Positions 46,199 through 56,545 of a DNA stretch of 64,000 nucleotides are shown one piece after another (positions within the stretch are counted from its first letter, which is position 1; every line of letters begins with the position of its first letter). Made by a program: the position numbers and the translations under genes. The stretch lies in contig NZ_CP104174.1 of the NCBI RefSeq assembly GCF_025200925.1, forward strand, positions 3,348,001-3,412,000, read 5' to 3'. The stretch comes from Bradyrhizobium sp. CB1015. GTDB lineage: Bacteria; Pseudomonadota; Alphaproteobacteria; Rhizobiales; Xanthobacteraceae. Below the pieces are notes generated by a model. The model did no database searches, had not been told where the DNA came from, and saw nothing but the letters and a program-made list of their open reading frames with translations.

Positions 46199-47938
46199 CT
46201 ATCCGGCCCTGGCGATCCGCTCGTCCGCCGACCCCGCGCGCAGATTCTGGAAGAACGTCTCCACCTCCCGCGACAGCGTCTGCGCCGTCTCGGTCAGGCT
46301 GCTCGCTGCGGTCAGCACCGAAGCCGCCGCCGTATCGGTCTCGCCGATGGCATCGCGCAGCGAGGTGATGTTCGCCACCAGCGTCTCGTTGCCTTGGGCT
46401 GCGCTTTGCGCGTTGGAGGAGATCTCGCGCGTGGCCTGGTCCTGCTGGCCGATCGCGCCGGCAATCGCTGACGTGACCTCGTTGATCTCGCGCACCGCCC
46501 CGCCGATCTCGCGCACGGCGTCGACCGCGTTGCGGGTCGAGGCCTGGATCATCGCGACGTTCTCGCTGATTTCGGCGGTGGCCTTGGCGGTCTGGCCCGC
46601 GAGCGCCTTCACCTCGTGGGCGACCACGGCGAAGCCGCGACCGGCATCGCCAGCGCGCGCCGCCTCGATGGTGGCGTTCAGCGCGAGCAGGTTGGTCTGC
46701 TCGGCGATCGCCTGGATCAGGCTGAGCACGCCGTCGATGCGTTGCGTGGCCGCAGCGAGGCTCTCGATCTCGGAGATCGACTTCTCGGTGCGCTGGCCGG
46801 TCTGCTCGACCGCGCCGGCGCTCTGCCGCACCTGGCGGCCGATCTCCACCACCGAGGCCGACAGCTCCTCGGCCGCGCCCGCGACCGCGGTGACGTTGTG
46901 CGAGGCCTGCTCGGTCGCGTTCGCCGCGGTGCCGGCGCGGCTGCTCGCATCCGCAGTGACCCGCGTGATGGTCTGCGCGGTCTCGCGCATGACGGAGGCG
47001 TTGTCGCTGAGGCCGCGCATGACCGCGCCGATCGCCTCGCGAAATTGCTCGACGGACCGCTCGATGTGACGGGCGCGCTCCTCGCGCGCGGCGGCGTCTT
47101 GCGACACTTGCGAGGCGAGGTTGCGGTTGCGGCCCATGGCGTCCTGGAACACCTGGATGGCGCGGGCGAGCGCGCCGATCTCGTCGGCGCGGCCGGAGTG
47201 CGGCACCACGACATTTTCGGCGCCGTCGGCGACCTGCTTGATGGTGGCGGTGATCGCGGCGAGCGGCCGGGCGATCGAGCGGGCAATGATGACGATGCCG
47301 ACGACGACGAGGGCCAGCGCCACGCCGCCGAGGCAGGTGAGGATGAACGAAAATGTGCGGTTGGTCTCGGTCTGCTGCGCGATCTGCCTGGCGCGCTCGG
47401 CATAGACCTTGGATAGCGCCTCGAGGTCCTTGTTCAGCGCCGAGCGCACGCTGCGATTGGCGTCGTTGTCGCCCCATTCGCGGCCCGCGGCCGCATTGAT
47501 CTCGACGCCGCGGCGCACCAGCTCCTTGCGGAACTCGACGAACTGCTCGATGCGCTTCTTGAATGTGGCGAACTGCTCGGCGTCGTCGGCCTTGACGATG
47601 GTCTCCCAGCGCTTCACGACGTCGAGGATCTGGGCGTTGAACTTGAGCAGGCCGTCGCCGTATTTCTTCACCACGGCCGGCTCCGTCGACATGTAGACGC
47701 CGCGCGATTCCATCACCACCGCATAGACCAGCGAGTTGACGCGCTCGACGTTCAGCGCGGCCGCGTTGGCGGTCTCGATCGCGCTGGTCAGGTCGGCGCT
47801 GCGGCGGCTGTTGTAGTCCGACAGTATGGCGATCGCCGCCGTGAGCAGCGCAAACAGCGCGAAGATCGCATAGAGCTTGCCGGCAAGCGTGAAGCGGCCT
47901 GCCAGCCTGGCGGCATTCCCAGATCGGTCGGATATCAT
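46199..47938 (-). CDS. Methyl-accepting chemotaxis protein with HAMP domain
   Basis: 579 residues. Membrane segment 1 at about 18-42 ([20 protein letters not shown]), a helical periplasmic domain (about 43-190, helix-bundle type), membrane segment 2 ([20 protein letters not shown]), HAMP ([20 protein letters not shown]), and the signalling hairpin [20 protein letters not shown] followed by [20 protein letters not shown]. The stimulus is unknown. Transcribed away from eutB. Confidence 0.94.
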   Translation of the reverse strand: MISDRSGNAARLAGRFTLAGKLYAIFALFALLTAAIAILSDYNSRRSADLTSAIETANAAALNVERVNSLVYAVVMESRGVYMSTEPAVVKKYGDGLLKFNAQILDVVKRWETIVKADDAEQFATFKKRIEQFVEFRKELVRRGVEINAAAGREWGDNDANRSVRSALNKDLEALSKVYAERARQIAQQTETNRTFSFILTCLGGVALALVVVGIVIIARSIARPLAAITATIKQVADGAENVVVPHSGRADEIGALARAIQVFQDAMGRNRNLASQVSQDAAAREERARHIERSVEQFREAIGAVMRGLSDNASVMRETAQTITRVTADASSRAGTAANATEQASHNVTAVAGAAEELSASVVEIGRQVRQSAGAVEQTGQRTEKSISEIESLAAATQRIDGVLSLIQAIAEQTNLLALNATIEAARAGDAGRGFAVVAHEVKALAGQTAKATAEISENVAMIQASTRNAVDAVREIGGAVREINEVTSAIAGAIGQQDQATREISSNAQSAAQGNETLVANITSLRDAIGETDTAAASVLTAASSLTETAQTLSREVETFFQNLRAGSADERIARAG

Positions 47939-48161
47939 GGTGTTCAGGGGCCCGGATTGGCCTGGAGCGGCCGGTGAGCGGGGTTGGGTAGAATTGATGC
48001 AAAACTATGCAGAACGAAGATGGATGCCGCGTTAACGCGCGCCCTGGCCGTCTCCGTCCTTGGTCGAAGGAAAGGCAAGCCATTTCAGCGTCTTGATACG
48101 AGGATGTAGTTTCGGGATAGTCCTGGAGTCGGCCGCTGGCCGAGCAACCCCGGAGAGACCC

Positions 48162-49544
48162 TTGGTCTACCGCCACAGCATCGACGCCACGACCTACCGC
48201 TTCCCTGACCTGCGCGACCTGCTCGCCAAGGCGACACCCCCGCGCTCCGGCGACCGGCTGGCCGGAATCGCCGCTGCCAGCTCCGAGCAGATGATCGCAG
48301 CACGGATGGCGCTCGCCGACGTGCCGCTCGGCCAGTTCCTGCAGGAAGCCGTCATTCCCTACGAGATCGACGAGGTCACCCGCCTCGTCATCGACAGCCA
48401 TGACGCCAAGGCTTTCGCGCCGGTGGCATCGCTCACGGTCGGCGCCTTCCGCGACTGGCTGCTGTCGGACGCCGCGACGCCCGAGGTCCTGCGCAAGCTG
48501 GCCGGCGGCATCACGCCGGAGATGGCGGCCGCGGTGTCGAAGCTGATGCGCAACCAGGATCTGATCCTGGCGGCACGGAAATGCGCGGTCACCACCGCCT
48601 TTCGCAACACCATCGGCCTGAAGGGGCGGATGAGCACACGCCTCCAGCCGAACCACCCCTTCGACGACGCCAAGGGCATCACGGCCTCGATCCTCGACGG
48701 CATCCTGCTGGGGTCGGGCGATGCCTGCATCGGCATCAATCCCGCCAGCGACGATCCCGCCGTCATTGCGCAATTGCTGCGGCTGCTCGACGAGATCATC
48801 GCGCGCCTGCAGATCCCGACGCAAGGCTGCGTCCTGAGCCATGTCACGACGACGCTGTCGCTGATCGGGCAGGGTGTGCCGGTCGACCTCGTCTTCCAGT
48901 CGGTCGCGGGCACCGAGGCCGCCAACCGCAGCTTCGGAATCGACCTCGCGCTGCTGAAGGAGGCGCAACAGGCCGGGCTGTCGCAGGGGCGCGGCACGGT
49001 CGGGCGCAACGTGATGTATTTCGAGACCGGCCAGGGCTCGGCGCTGTCGGCGGGCGCCCATTACGGCGTCGACCAACAGACCTGCGAGGCGCGCGCCTAT
49101 GCCGTCGCCCGCGTCTTCGCCCCGCTGCTGGTCAACAGCGTGGTCGGCTTCATCGGCCCCGAATATCTCTATGACGGCAAGGAAATCATCCGCGCCGGCC
49201 TGGAGGATCATTTCTGCGGCAAGCTGCTCGGCCTGCCGCTCGGGGTCGACATCTGCTACACCAACCATGCCGAGGCAGACCAGGACGACATGGACAATCT
49301 CCTGACGCTGCTCGCCGCCGCCGGCGTCACCTTCATCATGGGCGTTCCCGGTGCCGACGACGTCATGCTGAACTACCAGTCGACGTCTTTTCACGACGCG
49401 CTCTATGTCCGCGACGTCTTCGGTTTGCGCCGCGCGCCGGAATTCGACGACTGGCTGGCGCGCTCGGGCATTTCGGGCGCCGATTTCCGTCTGGCCGGCG
49501 ATCCAGCCCTGCTGCCGGATTTTGCCGCGCGGCTGATCGCCTGA
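48162..49544 (+). CDS. eutB: Ethanolamine ammonia-lyase large subunit
   Basis: 460 residues, close to the E. coli length (453). Adenosylcobalamin-dependent enzyme converting ethanolamine to acetaldehyde and ammonia. Strong family stretches: LAGIAAASSEQMIAARMALA, ARLQIPTQGCVLSHVTTTLS, VMYFETGQGSALSAGAHYGV, VNSVVGFIGPEYLYDGKEII and CYTNHAEADQDDMDNLLTLL. Start is the TTG at 48162 behind GGAGAG, aligning with the family N-terminus; a longer in-frame region up to 48060 looks non-coding. The gene for the small subunit is not next but two genes on, after hpnP. Confidence 0.94.
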   Translation: MVYRHSIDATTYRFPDLRDLLAKATPPRSGDRLAGIAAASSEQMIAARMALADVPLGQFLQEAVIPYEIDEVTRLVIDSHDAKAFAPVASLTVGAFRDWLLSDAATPEVLRKLAGGITPEMAAAVSKLMRNQDLILAARKCAVTTAFRNTIGLKGRMSTRLQPNHPFDDAKGITASILDGILLGSGDACIGINPASDDPAVIAQLLRLLDEIIARLQIPTQGCVLSHVTTTLSLIGQGVPVDLVFQSVAGTEAANRSFGIDLALLKEAQQAGLSQGRGTVGRNVMYFETGQGSALSAGAHYGVDQQTCEARAYAVARVFAPLLVNSVVGFIGPEYLYDGKEIIRAGLEDHFCGKLLGLPLGVDICYTNHAEADQDDMDNLLTLLAAAGVTFIMGVPGADDVMLNYQSTSFHDALYVRDVFGLRRAPEFDDWLARSGISGADFRLAGDPALLPDFAARLIA

Positions 49545-49688
49545 CGCGGAGGGGGCAAGTCGCCCAGGAAACCATCGGTGCGTCTCGGGATTATGCTCTC
49601 GCCACAATATTGAGAAATTCCAGCCGCAGCATTACGCTATGTGTCGGGCTGGCGATTTCCGCAACCAGGTCGTGGCGGGGGAGCTTTG

Positions 49689-51275
49689 ATGCGAGCTGAA
49701 AGCAACGGAACGTCCCGGCGGATTCTCTGCGTGTTTCCGCGCTATACCTCGTCCTTCGGCACGTTCGAGCATTCCTATCCCCTGACCGATGGCGTCCGCG
49801 CCTTCATGCCGCCGCAGGGGCTGTTGCTGATCTCCGCCTACCTTCCGAAAGAATGGCAGGTCAAATTCGTCGACGAGAATCTGCGCCGGACGACGAGGGA
49901 GGAGTTCGAATGGGCGGAAGCCGTCTTCGTCAGCGGCATGCACATCCAGCGCCAGCAGATGAACGACATCTGCCGCCGCGCCCATGAGTTCGATCTGCCG
50001 GTCGCGCTCGGCGGGCCGTCCGTCAGCGCCTGCCCCGACTATTATCCGTCCTTCGATTATCTCCATGTCGGCGAGCTCGGCGACGCCACCAACCAGTTGA
50101 TCGAGATCCTGTCGCGCGACACCTCGCGTCCAGAGCAGCAGGTCGTGCTCACGACCGAGGATCGCGTGCCGATGACGGAGTTTCCGATCCCGGCCTACGA
50201 GCTCGCGGACGTGAAGAAGTACTTCCTCGGCAGCATCCAATATTCGAGCGGCTGTCCCTATCAGTGCGAGTTCTGCGACATCCCCGGCCTTTATGGCCGC
50301 AATCCGCGCATCAAGACGCCGCAGCAGATCATCGCCGAGCTCGACCGCCTGCGCGAATGCGGCATGACCGACACGGTCTATTTCGTCGACGACAATTTCA
50401 TCGGTAACCGCAAGGCGGCGATGGACCTGCTGCCGCATCTGATCGAGTGGCAGAAGCGGACCGGCTATGTGGTGCGGCTCGCCTGCGAGGCCACGCTCAA
50501 CATCGCCAAGCGGCCCGAGATCCTCGAGAAGATGCGCGAGGCCTATTTCATCACCATCTTCTGCGGCATCGAGACGCCCGATCCGGACGCGCTGAAGGCG
50601 ATGCACAAGGACCACAACATGATGGTCCCGATCCTGGAGGGCGTGCGCACCATCAACTCCTACGGCATGGAGGTGGTCTCGGGCATCATCATGGGGCTCG
50701 ACACCGACAAGCCGAACACCTCGGAGGCGCTGCTCGCTTTCGTCGAGGAGTCCCGGATTCCGCTGCTCACCATCAACCTGCTGCAGGCGCTGCCGAAGAC
50801 GCCGCTGTGGGACCGTCTGGAGCGCGAGGGGCGCTTGGTCCACGACGAGGGACGCGATTCCAACGTCGACTTCCTGCTGCCTTACGACGAGGTCGTCGCG
50901 TCATGGAAGCATGCCATGGCGGTCGCTTACGCGCCCGATAAGGTCTACGCGCGCTATCAGCATCAATGCGACCACGTCTATGTGAACCGCCTCAAGATGC
51001 CGGTGCCGGACGAGATGAAGACCTGGCCCAATATCAGGCGCGGCCTCATCATGCTGCGCAACCTCTTCTGGAAGGTCGGTGTGCTCGGCGATTACAAACG
51101 TGTGTTCTGGAAGTTCGCGCTGGGACGCATCAGGCGCGGCGATCTCGAAGGCTTGATCGGCTGTGCCACGATCGCGCATCACCTCATCACTTTCGCGCGC
51201 GCGGCCTCCAGCGGCAAGCAGAACGCATCGAACTATTCGATCCGGCTGCGCGAGGCCGCCGTTCCCGCCGAATGA
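49689..51275 (+). CDS. hpnP: Hopanoid C-2 methyltransferase HpnP (B12-binding radical SAM)
   Basis: 528 residues. N-terminal cobalamin-binding domain (ILCVFPRYTSSFGTFEHSYP; LLISAYLPKEWQVKFVDENL), then the radical SAM domain with the [4Fe-4S] motif C189-P-Y-Q-C193-E-F-C196 in SSGCPYQCEFCDIPGLYG, followed by FVDDNFIGNRKAAMDLLPHL. It adds a methyl group at C-2 of hopanoids, the source of 2-methylhopanes. The ATG at 49689 follows GGGGGAG. It sits between eutB and eutC, upstream of hpnN, which matches the order I recall in Rhodopseudomonas palustris. Confidence 0.93.
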   Translation: MRAESNGTSRRILCVFPRYTSSFGTFEHSYPLTDGVRAFMPPQGLLLISAYLPKEWQVKFVDENLRRTTREEFEWAEAVFVSGMHIQRQQMNDICRRAHEFDLPVALGGPSVSACPDYYPSFDYLHVGELGDATNQLIEILSRDTSRPEQQVVLTTEDRVPMTEFPIPAYELADVKKYFLGSIQYSSGCPYQCEFCDIPGLYGRNPRIKTPQQIIAELDRLRECGMTDTVYFVDDNFIGNRKAAMDLLPHLIEWQKRTGYVVRLACEATLNIAKRPEILEKMREAYFITIFCGIETPDPDALKAMHKDHNMMVPILEGVRTINSYGMEVVSGIIMGLDTDKPNTSEALLAFVEESRIPLLTINLLQALPKTPLWDRLEREGRLVHDEGRDSNVDFLLPYDEVVASWKHAMAVAYAPDKVYARYQHQCDHVYVNRLKMPVPDEMKTWPNIRRGLIMLRNLFWKVGVLGDYKRVFWKFALGRIRRGDLEGLIGCATIAHHLITFARAASSGKQNASNYSIRLREAAVPAE

Positions 51276-51281
51276 TGCGAC

Positions 51282-52067
51282 ATGTCTGATCCGGCCCTGC
51301 CGCGCCGTCCGACCCTCGATTTGCGGGCGTTCACGCCCGCGCGCGTCGCGCTCGGGCGCAGCGGCGCGAGCCTGCCGACGAAGGCGCTGCTCGATTTCAC
51401 GCTGGACCATGCTCGCGCGCGTGATGCCGTGCATGCGGCCTTCGATACGCCGCGTCTGATCGCCGATCTCGATGCGCTCGGCCTTGCGGTGACCGAGGTG
51501 AGGAGCCGGGCGGTCGATCGCAGCGACTATCTGCGGCGGCCGGATCTGGGACGACAGCTCGAGCCCGACTCGGCGCAGCGTCTGGTGCAAAGCGTCTCGG
51601 CGCCGTGCCAGCTCGCTGTCGTGATCGGAGACGGCCTGTCCGCGGCGGCGGTCCACAGCCATGCGGCGATCGTGGTAGGGCGCCTGTTGCAATCGCTTGC
51701 GGAGGACGATGCTGTCGCGGTCGGCCATGTCGTCGTCGCCTCGGGCGCGCGCGTCGCGCTCGGCGACGAGATCGGCGCCGTTCTCGGCGCGCGCATGGTC
51801 CTGATGCTGATCGGCGAGCGGCCCGGCCTGTCCGCGCCCGACAGCCTCGGCGCCTATCTGACCTTCGCGCCGAAGCCCGGCCGCACCGATGCCGAGCGCA
51901 ATTGCGTCTCGAACATCCACCACGCCGGGTTGAGCCATGACGAGGCGGCGCTCAAGATCGCCTGGCTGGTCCGCGAGGGGCTGGCCCGGGAGGTCACCGG
52001 CGTGGCGCTGAAGGACGAGAGCGCAGACCGCGCGCCGCGCCAAATTGGCACATCCTCGCCGGGATGA
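51282..52067 (+). CDS. eutC: Ethanolamine ammonia-lyase small subunit
   Basis: 261 residues. EutC motifs: [75 protein letters not shown] and [20 protein letters not shown]. Forms the alpha6-beta6 enzyme with EutB and binds part of the adenosylcobalamin. It starts 6 bases after the hpnP stop, so it is likely co-transcribed with hpnP rather than with eutB. Confidence 0.94.
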   Translation: MSDPALPRRPTLDLRAFTPARVALGRSGASLPTKALLDFTLDHARARDAVHAAFDTPRLIADLDALGLAVTEVRSRAVDRSDYLRRPDLGRQLEPDSAQRLVQSVSAPCQLAVVIGDGLSAAAVHSHAAIVVGRLLQSLAEDDAVAVGHVVVASGARVALGDEIGAVLGARMVLMLIGERPGLSAPDSLGAYLTFAPKPGRTDAERNCVSNIHHAGLSHDEAALKIAWLVREGLAREVTGVALKDESADRAPRQIGTSSPG

Positions 52068-52274
52068 CCGGGGACCGGACCCGAAATCGCCGCATCTTGA
52101 TCGATTTGCCCACACTTCGCCTGCTTGCGAGAGGGGTGATTGACCTGCTAAACCCCTCGCGGCGATTTTCCGCGCATTTTCAAGGGGCAAGCCTCCCATT
52201 GGTATGGCGTTTTCAAGCCGTTCGCGGGGCGCAATAAGCTCACAGGCCGAGCCGATTTAGGAACTGGACAAGGC

Positions 52275-54641
52275 ATGCTCGAAAAGCACAGCGAGAGTGA
52301 GGTTCATGTCGACAAGGTCGAGCAGGGACCCGCGTCCTCCATCGCCTTCGGGCTGGAGCGTCTCGGGCTGATCGCCGTCCGGGCCCCGATCGTCTCCTGC
52401 ATCGTCCTGCTCGCGCTGATTGTCGGCGCGGTGTTCGGCATCTACCGGATCAAGATCGACGATTCGCTGTCGCAGCTGTTCCGCTCTGACACTCGCGAGT
52501 TCCGCCAGTACGAAGAGGTGACCAAGAAGTTCCCGGCGGAGGAGTTCGACGTTCTCGTCGTGGTCGAGGGCAAGACCCTGCTGGCGCGGAACAACCTGGA
52601 GAAGCTGCGCGACTTCGTCACCGACCTGCAACTGGTCGAAGGCACGCGCGGCCTCGTCTCGCTGTTCTCGGCGCGCCAGGCGCCGGCCCCGGGCAAGCTG
52701 CCGGCGGCACTGTTCCCGGCCGAGCTGCCCGAGGGCGCGGCCTATGACAAGTTCATCGAGACCGTCAAGAACAACGAGATCATCCGCGGCAAGCTGCTGT
52801 CGGAGGACGGCACGCTGGCGCTGGTCGTGCTGTCGCTCGATCCCGAAGTTGTCGGCTCCAACAAGCTGACCAAGACCGTCGGCGACATCCGCGCGCTGAT
52901 GAAGGAGGATCTCAGCGACACCGGGCTCAACGTGCAGCTCTCCGGCGTGCCGGTGATGCAGCTCGAGATCCGCAACGCGGTCGAGCGCGACGGGCTGACC
53001 TACAACATCCTCGGCATTCTCGCCGGCTGCATCATCGCCATCATCTTCTTCCGCAAGATCTCGTTCATGATCGCGGCGGCATTCCCGCCGATGATCGCGA
53101 TTCTGCTGGCGCTCGGCGCGCTCGGCTGGGCCAATTTCAACCTGAACATGTTCCTGAACGTGATGACGCCGCTCATCATGGTCATCAGTTTCTCGGATTC
53201 GATGCAGCTGACCTTCGCCGCGCGCGACCGGCTGATCGCAGGCCAGGACAAGTTCACCGCGTTCAAGAACGCGGTGCTGGTGGTGGGGCCGGCCTGCGTG
53301 CTGACGCACGGAACCGCCGGCATCTCCTTCATCGCGCTGCAATTCTCCGACTCCGATTTGATCCGCAAGTTCGGCGAGGCCGGGCTTGCCGCCACCATCA
53401 TCGCGCTGGTCGCGGTGCTGTCGCTGGTGCCTGTCTTCGGCGTGCTGTTCGTGCGCAACGAGAAGGTCTTCGCGGTCAAGTTCCAGGGGGCGGACGCCGG
53501 CGTCCAGGCGCTGCGCAATTTCTGCTACTGGATCGCGGTGCGCATGGTGGGCCGGCCCGGCCTGTTCAGCCTGATCGCGGTGCTGTTCGTCGGCGGCCTC
53601 GGCGTCATCTATGCCAATCTGGAGCCGCGCTACCGGCTCGCCGACCAGGTGCCGGACAAGCGCCAGGCGGTTGCTGCCAGCGACCGGCTCGATGCCAAGC
53701 TCACCGGCGCCAATCCGGTCAACGTGCTGATCGCGTTCCCCAAGGGTGAATCGCTCTATTCGCCGCAGACGCTCCAGACCATCGCTGAAGTCCACGCGAC
53801 GGTCGAGAAGGCCGCCGGCGTCGGTAACGTCTGGTCGTTGGAGACGCTGCGCCGCTGGCTGGCGGAAAAGGCCGGCAGTGCCGACGTCGCGACGCTGAAG
53901 GAATATGTCAGCGTCATTCCCGAGCATCTGGTGCGTCGCTTCATCGACGCCGAGCAGGACGCCGTCGTCGTCGCCGGCCGCGTGCCGGACAAGGATTCCA
54001 GCCAGCTCCTGCCGATCGTCGACAAGCTCGATACCGAGCTCGACGCCGTTCGCAAGAAGCATCCCGGCTACGAGGTCGCGGTGACGGGTCTCGCTGCGAT
54101 TGCGGCGCGCAACTCGGCCAACATGATCGAGAAGCTGAACCGTGGGCTGACCGTCGAGTTCGCGCTGGTCGCGATCTTCATCGGCCTCGCCTTCCGCTCC
54201 TGGGTGGTGATGCTCGCCTGCATCCTGCCGGGCATCTTCCCGGTGGTGATGTCGGGCACGGTGCTGTGGGCGATGGGCGAGGGACTGCAATTCGCCAGTG
54301 TCGTCGCGCTCACCGTCTCGTTCGGCCTTGGCCTCTCCGCCACCATCCACTTCCTCAACCGCCTCAGACTCGAGAGCAAGCCGGGCGTCGGCTCCGCGCT
54401 CGCGGTGGAGCGGGCGACCGTGCTGGTGGGACCTGCGCTGATCCTGACCACGGTGGTCTTGGCCTGCGGCCTCGTCGTCACCGTGTTCTCCGATCTTCCG
54501 TCGCTGCGGCTGTTCGGCTGGCTCAGCGCCTTCTCGATGGTGATGGCGCTCGTCGCCGACCTCTTCATCCTGCGGCCGACGGCGATGTGGCTGATCAACC
54601 TGCACGGCAGGCTGCAGGGCACGGACAAGCCGGCGATCTGA
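52275..54641 (+). CDS. hpnN: Hopanoid transporter HpnN (RND superfamily)
   Basis: 788 residues, RND/MMPL-type with two halves of six membrane helices each. Landmarks: VRAPIVSCIVLLALIVGAVF (helix 1), periplasmic porter domain, a second cluster TYNILGILAGCIIAIIFFRK...MFLNVMTPLIMVISFSDSMQ, and C-terminal helices EFALVAIFIGLAFRSWVVML and SVVALTVSFGLGLSATIHFL. In R. palustris HpnN moves hopanoids from the inner to the outer membrane. A 206-base gap separates it from eutC and may hold its own promoter. Confidence 0.92.
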   Translation: MLEKHSESEVHVDKVEQGPASSIAFGLERLGLIAVRAPIVSCIVLLALIVGAVFGIYRIKIDDSLSQLFRSDTREFRQYEEVTKKFPAEEFDVLVVVEGKTLLARNNLEKLRDFVTDLQLVEGTRGLVSLFSARQAPAPGKLPAALFPAELPEGAAYDKFIETVKNNEIIRGKLLSEDGTLALVVLSLDPEVVGSNKLTKTVGDIRALMKEDLSDTGLNVQLSGVPVMQLEIRNAVERDGLTYNILGILAGCIIAIIFFRKISFMIAAAFPPMIAILLALGALGWANFNLNMFLNVMTPLIMVISFSDSMQLTFAARDRLIAGQDKFTAFKNAVLVVGPACVLTHGTAGISFIALQFSDSDLIRKFGEAGLAATIIALVAVLSLVPVFGVLFVRNEKVFAVKFQGADAGVQALRNFCYWIAVRMVGRPGLFSLIAVLFVGGLGVIYANLEPRYRLADQVPDKRQAVAASDRLDAKLTGANPVNVLIAFPKGESLYSPQTLQTIAEVHATVEKAAGVGNVWSLETLRRWLAEKAGSADVATLKEYVSVIPEHLVRRFIDAEQDAVVVAGRVPDKDSSQLLPIVDKLDTELDAVRKKHPGYEVAVTGLAAIAARNSANMIEKLNRGLTVEFALVAIFIGLAFRSWVVMLACILPGIFPVVMSGTVLWAMGEGLQFASVVALTVSFGLGLSATIHFLNRLRLESKPGVGSALAVERATVLVGPALILTTVVLACGLVVTVFSDLPSLRLFGWLSAFSMVMALVADLFILRPTAMWLINLHGRLQGTDKPAI

Positions 54642-54669
54642 GTGAGGGGCGGCAGACGCCGCTTCGCGC

Positions 54670-55502
54670 TCACGCCTCGATGCGGACGATCCCGTAGGGA
54701 TTGAACTTGAAATCGGTCTCGGCGTAGTCCTGCTCACGCGAGAGCGTGAGGTTGCGCTCGCGCAGCGTCGCTTCGATGCCGTGCTCGGCCATGGCGTCGG
54801 CGATCTCGTCCATCAGCGCCACGGCGGACCGATCGGTGCCGCGCGACTTCGCGACATAGAGGTCGGCAGACCGACGAGATGGTAGCCGACGCTCTCAAAG
54901 TAGCGATCGCCGGCGAGCGGGCGCTTGGCGAAGGCGAGGCGACAGGCCTTGGCGACCGCGGGCGTCATGCGAAGGCCTTGCTCCGTCTTCGCGCCGTTGC
55001 GCGCCTGCTCGGCGAGGCTGCGCCAGCGCGCGACGCCGTGGGCGACGCCGGCGCTTTCGCCCTTTGCGGCAATCGCGCCCGCGTCGAACATCTCGTCCAC
55101 GATCTGCAGTGCGGCGGCCGAACCGGCGGCCGTCTTCTGCTGAGCCATCGGCGGGCTCCGCACGTAGAGGACGGATTTGTGGTTGGCCACGGCGGCTTCG
55201 TCGGACGCGGACCATGCCTTCGGGAAGACGCGGTCCCAGCACACGCCGAACGACCGCTCCATGCGCGGATCGGGCTTTCCTTGCGAATAGGTGCGGTCGA
55301 TCTCGAAGCTGAAATCGGCGATCGTCTTCGCCACCGCCTTCGGCGGATGCAGCAGGCTTTCATCCTTGCCGAGGAAGCAGAGCACGTGACGCGGCTTCAC
55401 GGACGAAGGCTGCATGTTCGCTCCCTGCTGATCGCCGGCGAAGGCGCGGCTGGCGACGAAGAGCCCGGCGGCTTTCAGCAGATGTCTGCGCATCGGGTCC
55501 AT
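54670..55502 (-). pseudogene. Tat-exported protein gene broken by a frameshift
   Basis: The reading frame opens at 55502 with a Tat-like signal (MDPMRRHLLKAAGLFVASRA) and continues as an ordinary protein to SVGYHLVGLP near 54868. There the frame is lost. A shift of one base at the run around 54864-54874 restores a coherent tail that begins DLYVAKSRGTDRSAVALMDE and ends in NPYGIVRIEA with a stop at 54670-54672. So either one base was lost in the gene or the sequence has an error. The protein (about 277 residues when repaired) was not recognised. Without the repair the frame ends at 54813 with an unrelated tail. Confidence 0.8.
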
Positions 55503-55536
55503 CTCAGCACATCCAGCAGGTCAAGCTCGTGTCAGC

Positions 55537-55566
55537 AAAAAGCCCCCGGCTCGCAGAACCGGGGGC
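55537..55566 (-). terminator. Rho-independent terminator
   Basis: On the minus strand: GCCCCCGG stem, 9-base loop, CCGGGGGC, then TTTTT. It lies just after the stop of the 165-residue exported protein and before the broken gene. Confidence 0.88.
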
Positions 55567-55592
55567 ATGTTCCTCATTGCGGCGAAGGGCCT

Positions 55593-56090
55593 TCAGCCCT
55601 TCGTCATCGTGATGTTGACGCCGCGGATCTCGCCCTTGGACGAGATCTGCACGGTCTGCTTGGTGCCGTTGGTGCGCAGCGACAGATTGGCGGCAAAGCC
55701 GTTGGCCTCGACGAAGACGTCGATCTGGCCGCCGCCGGCGGTGCCCTGGAGGTTGCCGAAGATGTTGCGGCTGGCCTCGCTCCAATTGCCGGAGATGCGG
55801 TCGCCCTGGCTCGTCACGTCGCTGGTGAGGTCGAACTTGTAGCTGTCGGAGGCGCAGTGCAGCGCCTGCTTCAGGTTGAGGCCGCTGCCGGCGACCTTGT
55901 AATCCGCCTTGCAGCGGATGCGCTCGGTGGAGCCGTCGGACAACGACACCGTGCCGGTGCCGCTCCATGCGCCGTCGAAACCGGCAAACGGTCCGGACGA
56001 CTGAGCATGGCTTGCCGTAACCGAAAACAGCAGCGCCGCCCCGATGCCGGCCGCCGTGATTGCCAGTCCAGATCGCCCAAAGAATTTCAT
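55593..56090 (-). CDS. Exported protein of unknown function
   Basis: 165 residues with a signal peptide (MKFFGRSGLAITAAGIGAALLF, cut near SHA-Q). The mature part is a beta-rich lipocalin-like fold from its pattern: FAGFDGAWSGTGTVSLSDGS, RIRCKADYKVAGSG, LHCASDSYKFDLTSDV, ISGNWSEASRNIFGNLQG. Two cysteines could form a disulphide. Not recognised beyond that. The ATG at 56090 is chosen for the signal peptide; a longer frame is not supported. Own terminator downstream, so a single-gene unit. Confidence 0.8.
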   Translation of the reverse strand: MKFFGRSGLAITAAGIGAALLFSVTASHAQSSGPFAGFDGAWSGTGTVSLSDGSTERIRCKADYKVAGSGLNLKQALHCASDSYKFDLTSDVTSQGDRISGNWSEASRNIFGNLQGTAGGGQIDVFVEANGFAANLSLRTNGTKQTVQISSKGEIRGVNITMTKG

Positions 56091-56545
56091 CGCAAATATC
56101 CCGTTTTGGAACGACGTTCGCTCACGATTGAGAACGTCTCGCCACATCGAAAGTTTAGTGCTCCGAGCAAGTCGCAGGTTCAAAGCCCAGCGCCCAGAGA
56201 CGGCGCTTCACGCGGCCCCGCCGTGCTCCAGAGCCGCGATTTGCCGTGTTTCGGCATGTTTCCGGCGGCCAAGGACGGGTGAAGAGATGCAGCGCGGCAA
56301 CAGGTCTGCAGTAAAACGCAACGCTTCCGAATTATGACGTAGTATCAATCCCTTACATCTGCGATTGAAGGCGCGGGGAAGACCTGTTCGGCAGGTGCGG
56401 CGCCAATTTGGCCGCATTTGCCAGTGCTTGTGCCTTCTCTGACGCCGCTACCCGCGGCGACTTGCCATCAGAACAATCCGTTCCGGCCATCCGCCCTGTG
56501 CAGTCCGGGATCGGTGCGATTCTGCCGTCAGAATGAAGGAATACA
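56091..56545. other. Divergent intergenic region
   Basis: 455 bases between two divergent exported-protein genes, likely holding both promoters. GAACGTCGTTC, an 11-bp palindrome, lies near 56112-56122, about 25 bases from the minus-strand start; its meaning is unknown. No gene was recognised. Confidence 0.5.

Noticed and set aside
47939-48161. Possible cobalamin riboswitch before eutB
   Set aside because: No B12-box (GCCACTG type) or the matching fold was found in the 220-base leader, even though both EutB and HpnP need B12.
46044-49607. Long minus-strand open frame of nearly 1200 codons
   Set aside because: It runs antisense to eutB and the acyl-CoA dehydrogenase and out of frame through the MCP gene; composition is biased and no motif is recognisable.
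49545-49740. Possible EcfG (general stress sigma) promoter for hpnP
   Set aside because: A GGAAAC lies at about 49567 and a GGAAC inside hpnP, but neither has a CGTT box at the required spacing.
54879-56282. 467-codon plus-strand frame opposite the exported-protein genes
   Set aside because: It runs antisense to the Tat-exported gene and the 165-residue protein, which have signal peptides and terminators; it has none and no domain.
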